A DNA stretch of 64,000 nt from JAFGOG01 sp034429215 (GTDB taxonomy: Bacteria; Chloroflexota; Anaerolineae; JAAYZQ01), in contig DAOUGI010000016.1 in NCBI GenBank assembly GCA_034429215.1, forward strand, positions 24,789 to 88,788. The letters are read 5' to 3'. Both the position numbers and the translations under genes were made by a program. Shown here piece after piece: positions 61,498 through 64,000 of this stretch. The notes beneath the pieces are model-generated. The model made no database searches and had not been told where the DNA came from. It saw only the letters and a list, made by a program, of their open reading frames with translations. Position 1 is the stretch's first letter. Each line of letters begins with the position of its first letter.

Positions 61498-62988
61498 ATG
61501 GCAACTCAAGTGGGGGGAATGCAGGATGTTTTCCTCCAGCTCAAGTGGAAGACGATAAGGGGGGTAGAACGGGCGGTAAGGGTTGTTGAAAAGGTCGGTG
61601 GCCGGGTGCTGCACGCTTACACTCCGTCGATCATGGTTGCCTCTGTGCCATCGGACCAAGTCAATCGTCTGGTGGGCAAGGGTGGAATCGTATCGGCTAC
61701 GACTGAGCCGCTAGAGACGACGACGCTAAGAGCAGCCGACCACCAGTTGCGCTTTGCCATGGCAGCCTGGAACGAGCACTTTAGTGTGGACCGGCGTTTG
61801 GCGATGTTAGCCAGCCCAGAGTTGAACAGGTCGTGGGGGGAGACCGAGCACCATCCGCCGGATCCTCCGGTGGACGTGATGGCACATCTGCGCCATCTCG
61901 AGAACCAATACGCCCCTGCCATGTTCGCGGCTGCTATGGGGACCCCTGACCTAAACATCCCGGTGCTCGTGGGGCGAATTGCCGTCGGGCTGGTGTACGT
62001 CGATAGCACGGTGGCCAAATACAAGATCACCGACCAGGAAAAGAGCAAGGTTTTGTCAGAGACGATCGAGGGGCTCAACATGCTGTCGGGTTTTGAGCCG
62101 AGGGCCAATATTCAGTGGTTCTACGACATTCAACGGCCCAAGATCTCGATGACGGCCGGCCAGTTTACGGCGGCGAACAAGAACCAGTGGGAGGACCTGT
62201 GGCGGAACGCAGCCATGGGGGCGATGGGCTACAACGCCGATTTCAACGGCATGAATGCCTACATTAACAAGATCAAGGCTACCAACCACGCTGACTGGGC
62301 GTACGCCATATTCGTCACCAAATATCCAGGCTTCTGGTTTGCCTATTACTGGGGCAATCACGTGGTCATGGACTTTGGGGTCGACGGCTGGGGCATCGAC
62401 AACTTTAGCCGGGTGGTAGCTCATGAGACTGGTCACGCATTCGGCTGCCCAGACGAGTATTCGGGTAGTGGCTGCAACTGCACTCAACTAGCTGGCCGAT
62501 ATCAGATCCCAAATGGCAACTGCGAGATTTGTGCTGCACCTTTTGTCCCCTGCCTGATGTGCGCCAATACGCCGGCGGTGTGCGACTATACACGCGGCCA
62601 TTTGGGCTGGAATGAGCTGGCCGTGATGTCCAAAGGCACGACGACCCTGAAGGGGACTTGGACCTTTGACTTTGAGGCCGGTGTGGAGGGTCCGTCGACA
62701 GGGGCTGATGTCTGGTGGGAGCAGGTCGACAATACGATCCGCTTCCTGGTGCCGCAGAGCGGAGCGATGATGGTCCCCTTGGGCACCCCCAACTTGGACG
62801 TCGTGTCGCTGCAGACGTTGCAGACGCAGCCATACACAGCCAACCCTATCAACGGCAGCAACAACGCCTCGAACCAACTGACTCCAGGCACGGTGATCGC
62901 CGTCAAGACCAACACAGGACGCTATGCCAAAGTCAAGATTGACTCCTATGGGTATGATCTTGGCATAACCTGGGTCACTTACAAATAG
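61498..62988 (+). CDS. Metzincin-type zinc metalloprotease with propeptide-like and C-terminal beta domains
   Basis: A 496-residue protein. Residues 1-135 are a propeptide-like domain shared with the upstream small protein. The catalytic domain holds HETGHAFGCPDE (309-320), a HExxHxxGxxD motif, with His309, Glu310, His313 and Asp319 as zinc or catalytic residues. A cysteine-rich stretch follows (GCNC, NCEIC, PCLMC, VCDYTRGHLGW), where CLMC may be the Met-turn. A C-terminal domain ends TGRYAKVKIDSYGYDLGITWVTY. No signal peptide is visible, so export is non-classical or the target is internal. AAGGAGGG lies before the ATG. Substrate unknown. Confidence 0.82.
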   Translation: MATQVGGMQDVFLQLKWKTIRGVERAVRVVEKVGGRVLHAYTPSIMVASVPSDQVNRLVGKGGIVSATTEPLETTTLRAADHQLRFAMAAWNEHFSVDRRLAMLASPELNRSWGETEHHPPDPPVDVMAHLRHLENQYAPAMFAAAMGTPDLNIPVLVGRIAVGLVYVDSTVAKYKITDQEKSKVLSETIEGLNMLSGFEPRANIQWFYDIQRPKISMTAGQFTAANKNQWEDLWRNAAMGAMGYNADFNGMNAYINKIKATNHADWAYAIFVTKYPGFWFAYYWGNHVVMDFGVDGWGIDNFSRVVAHETGHAFGCPDEYSGSGCNCTQLAGRYQIPNGNCEICAAPFVPCLMCANTPAVCDYTRGHLGWNELAVMSKGTTTLKGTWTFDFEAGVEGPSTGADVWWEQVDNTIRFLVPQSGAMMVPLGTPNLDVVSLQTLQTQPYTANPINGSNNASNQLTPGTVIAVKTNTGRYAKVKIDSYGYDLGITWVTYK

Positions 62989-63053
62989 CCGAGTCTGGTT
63001 GACAGGAGCCGGCCTGCTTTAGTGTCTGACCGATCAGGGGTATTCAGAAGGAT

Positions 63054-63074
63054 GCCGCGATACTTTGTCGCGGC
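63054..63074 (+). terminator. Stem-loop after the metalloprotease gene
   Basis: GCCGCGA (63054-63060) pairs with TCGCGGC (63068-63074) around TACTTTG. No T-run follows, so termination is only a possibility. Confidence 0.4.
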
Positions 63075-63101
63075 GGACTGAGCAGCAGTACCCGGATCGC
63101 T

Positions 63102-63130
63102 TTGCTTTCTGGTTGGGCCCGTGGTATAAT
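63102..63130 (+). promoter_or_regulatory. Promoter of the aldo/keto reductase gene
   Basis: TTGCTT (63102-63107), 17 bases, TATAAT (63125-63130). The gene's ATG is 44 bases further on. Confidence 0.7.
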
Positions 63131-63174
63131 CGTGACCGGTTCTTTCGCAAAAACTGCATTGGGGGGAAACGACC

Positions 63175-64000
63175 ATGCAATATCGAGCTTTTGGACAACT
63201 GGACTGGAAACCGTCGGCGCTGGGCTTTGGAGCTATGCGCCTGCCGGTGATTGATGATGATCATGGCAAGATCGACGAGCCGGAAGCAACCCGCATGATC
63301 CGGTATGCCATTGACCAAGGCGTGAACTATGTGGACACTGCTTATCCCTATCACAAGGGCACCAGCGAGGCGTTCCTGGGGCGTGCTTTGCAGGATGGCT
63401 ACCGTGAGCGCGTCAAGTTGGCGACCAAGTTACCCTGCTGGAAGGTTGAGGCTTTTGAGGACTTTGATCGCTTGCTCAACGAACAACTGTCCAATCTGCA
63501 AACTGACCAGATAGACTTTTATCTCCTCCACTCCCTGGACGCAGGGAGTTGGCCCAAAATGCGCGATCTGAACGTGTTCACATGGGCAGAGAAAGCCCTG
63601 GCCGATGGTCGAATCGGCCATCTTGGCTTTTCTTTTCACGACACATACGAGGTGTTCCAGGAGATTGTGGACGCTTCAGATTTGTGGACCTTCTGCCAAA
63701 TCCAATACAACCTCATGGATGTGGAAGAGCAGGCTGGGACTAGGGGTCTTGAGTACGCTGCCGGCAAGGGTCTAGCTGTGGTGATCATGGAACCACTCCG
63801 CGGTGGGGCGCTGGCGCGCAATATCCCGCCTGCTGTCCAGGCCTTGTGGGACAGTGCACCGGTCCGACGGACTCCGGCTGATCATGCACTGCAGTGGTTG
63901 TGGAATCAGTCAGGCACCTCGCTGGTATTGAGCGGGATGAGCGCTATGGAGCAGGTAGAAGAGAACCTGTTGAGTGCAAACCGCTCTGGCATTGGCACGC
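63175..64000 (+). CDS. Aldo/keto reductase, truncated by the window end
   Basis: The first 275 residues of an NAD(P)H-dependent oxidoreductase of the aldo/keto reductase fold; the reading frame is still open at the last base. Active-site elements are present: YVDTAYPYHKG (Asp and Tyr), KLATKLPCW (Lys) and FYLLHSLD (His). GKGLAVVIMEPLRGG and a conserved WNQSGTSLVLSGMS follow. Start is the ATG after GGGGGGAAACGACC. Members of this subgroup often carry a C-terminal ferredoxin-like domain, which cannot be checked here. Confidence 0.9.
   Translation, partial: MQYRAFGQLDWKPSALGFGAMRLPVIDDDHGKIDEPEATRMIRYAIDQGVNYVDTAYPYHKGTSEAFLGRALQDGYRERVKLATKLPCWKVEAFEDFDRLLNEQLSNLQTDQIDFYLLHSLDAGSWPKMRDLNVFTWAEKALADGRIGHLGFSFHDTYEVFQEIVDASDLWTFCQIQYNLMDVEEQAGTRGLEYAAGKGLAVVIMEPLRGGALARNIPPAVQALWDSAPVRRTPADHALQWLWNQSGTSLVLSGMSAMEQVEENLLSANRSGIGT

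Overview
The window reads as a single stretch of GC-rich bacterial chromosome, dense with genes and lacking phage, transposase, CRISPR or rRNA genes. Several traits suggest a Chloroflexota (Anaerolineae-like) bacterium. These are the surface protein ending in an IYLPLI-type tail, a five-gene Liv transporter with an unusually long LivM, a large operon for beta-oxidation, and a nickel-pincer lactate racemase system. This is inference from gene content; no 16S gene is present.

Positions 1-13.3 kb. A PspC-like membrane peptide and an RlmI-type methyltransferase precede a DNA-end-processing operon. That operon holds a small unknown gene with a leaderless promoter, two SF1 helicase-like proteins, a free-standing Fe-S PD-(D/E)XK nuclease, RecJ and TilS. 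It resembles AddAB with AddB split in two. Convergent to it is a molybdopterin operon: a duplicated-domain protein, moaA and moaC. A tRNA-Pro(CGG) and a bidirectional terminator follow.

Positions 13.5-37.4 kb, all minus strand. First comes the liv branched-chain amino acid ABC operon (livK-H-M-G-F), driven by a perfect TTGACA-17-TATAAT promoter. Next is a fatty-acyl-CoA ligase with its own promoter. Then comes a roughly 16 kb fatty-acid or aromatic-acid degradation operon: tetR, thiolase, 86-aa protein, 3-hydroxyacyl-CoA dehydrogenase, enoyl-CoA hydratase, two acyl-CoA dehydrogenases, etfB, etfA, acyl-CoA ligase, thiolase, HAD phosphatase, CoA-transferase A and B, aminotransferase and a metallo-beta-lactamase-fold hydrolase. 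The tetR promoter is consensus and carries overlapping palindromes at its start point, so the whole operon is probably autoregulated.

Positions 37.5-50.7 kb. Divergent from tetR are larA (nickel-dependent lactate racemase) and a GlcD-type FAD dehydrogenase, then a DJ-1/PfpI protein. A surface FG-GAP propeller protein and a DUF2723 membrane glycosyltransferase-like protein lie on the minus strand. Hsp20, Lon and the cofactor genes larE, larB and larC follow on the plus strand. LarA and its maturation genes therefore sit in two loci about 9 kb apart.

Positions 50.7-64 kb, plus strand. A lone HATPase and a ferritin-like protein precede a molybdenum hydroxylase module: XdhC, a solitary molybdopterin large subunit, YqeB and a molybdenum-storage-protein homologue. 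Next is de novo NAD synthesis, with NadC fused to NadA, and NadB. A PIG-L deacetylase, a stand-alone propeptide-like protein and a metzincin whose own N-terminus is homologous to that small protein come next. An aldo/keto reductase is cut by the window end.

The most novel-looking parts are the metzincin/propeptide pair, the split AddAB-like module, the solitary Mo-hydroxylase with Mo storage, and a recurrent promoter style (TTGC.. -35, 17-bp spacer, TATAAT, sometimes with no 5' leader). No gap between genes exceeds 300 bases.
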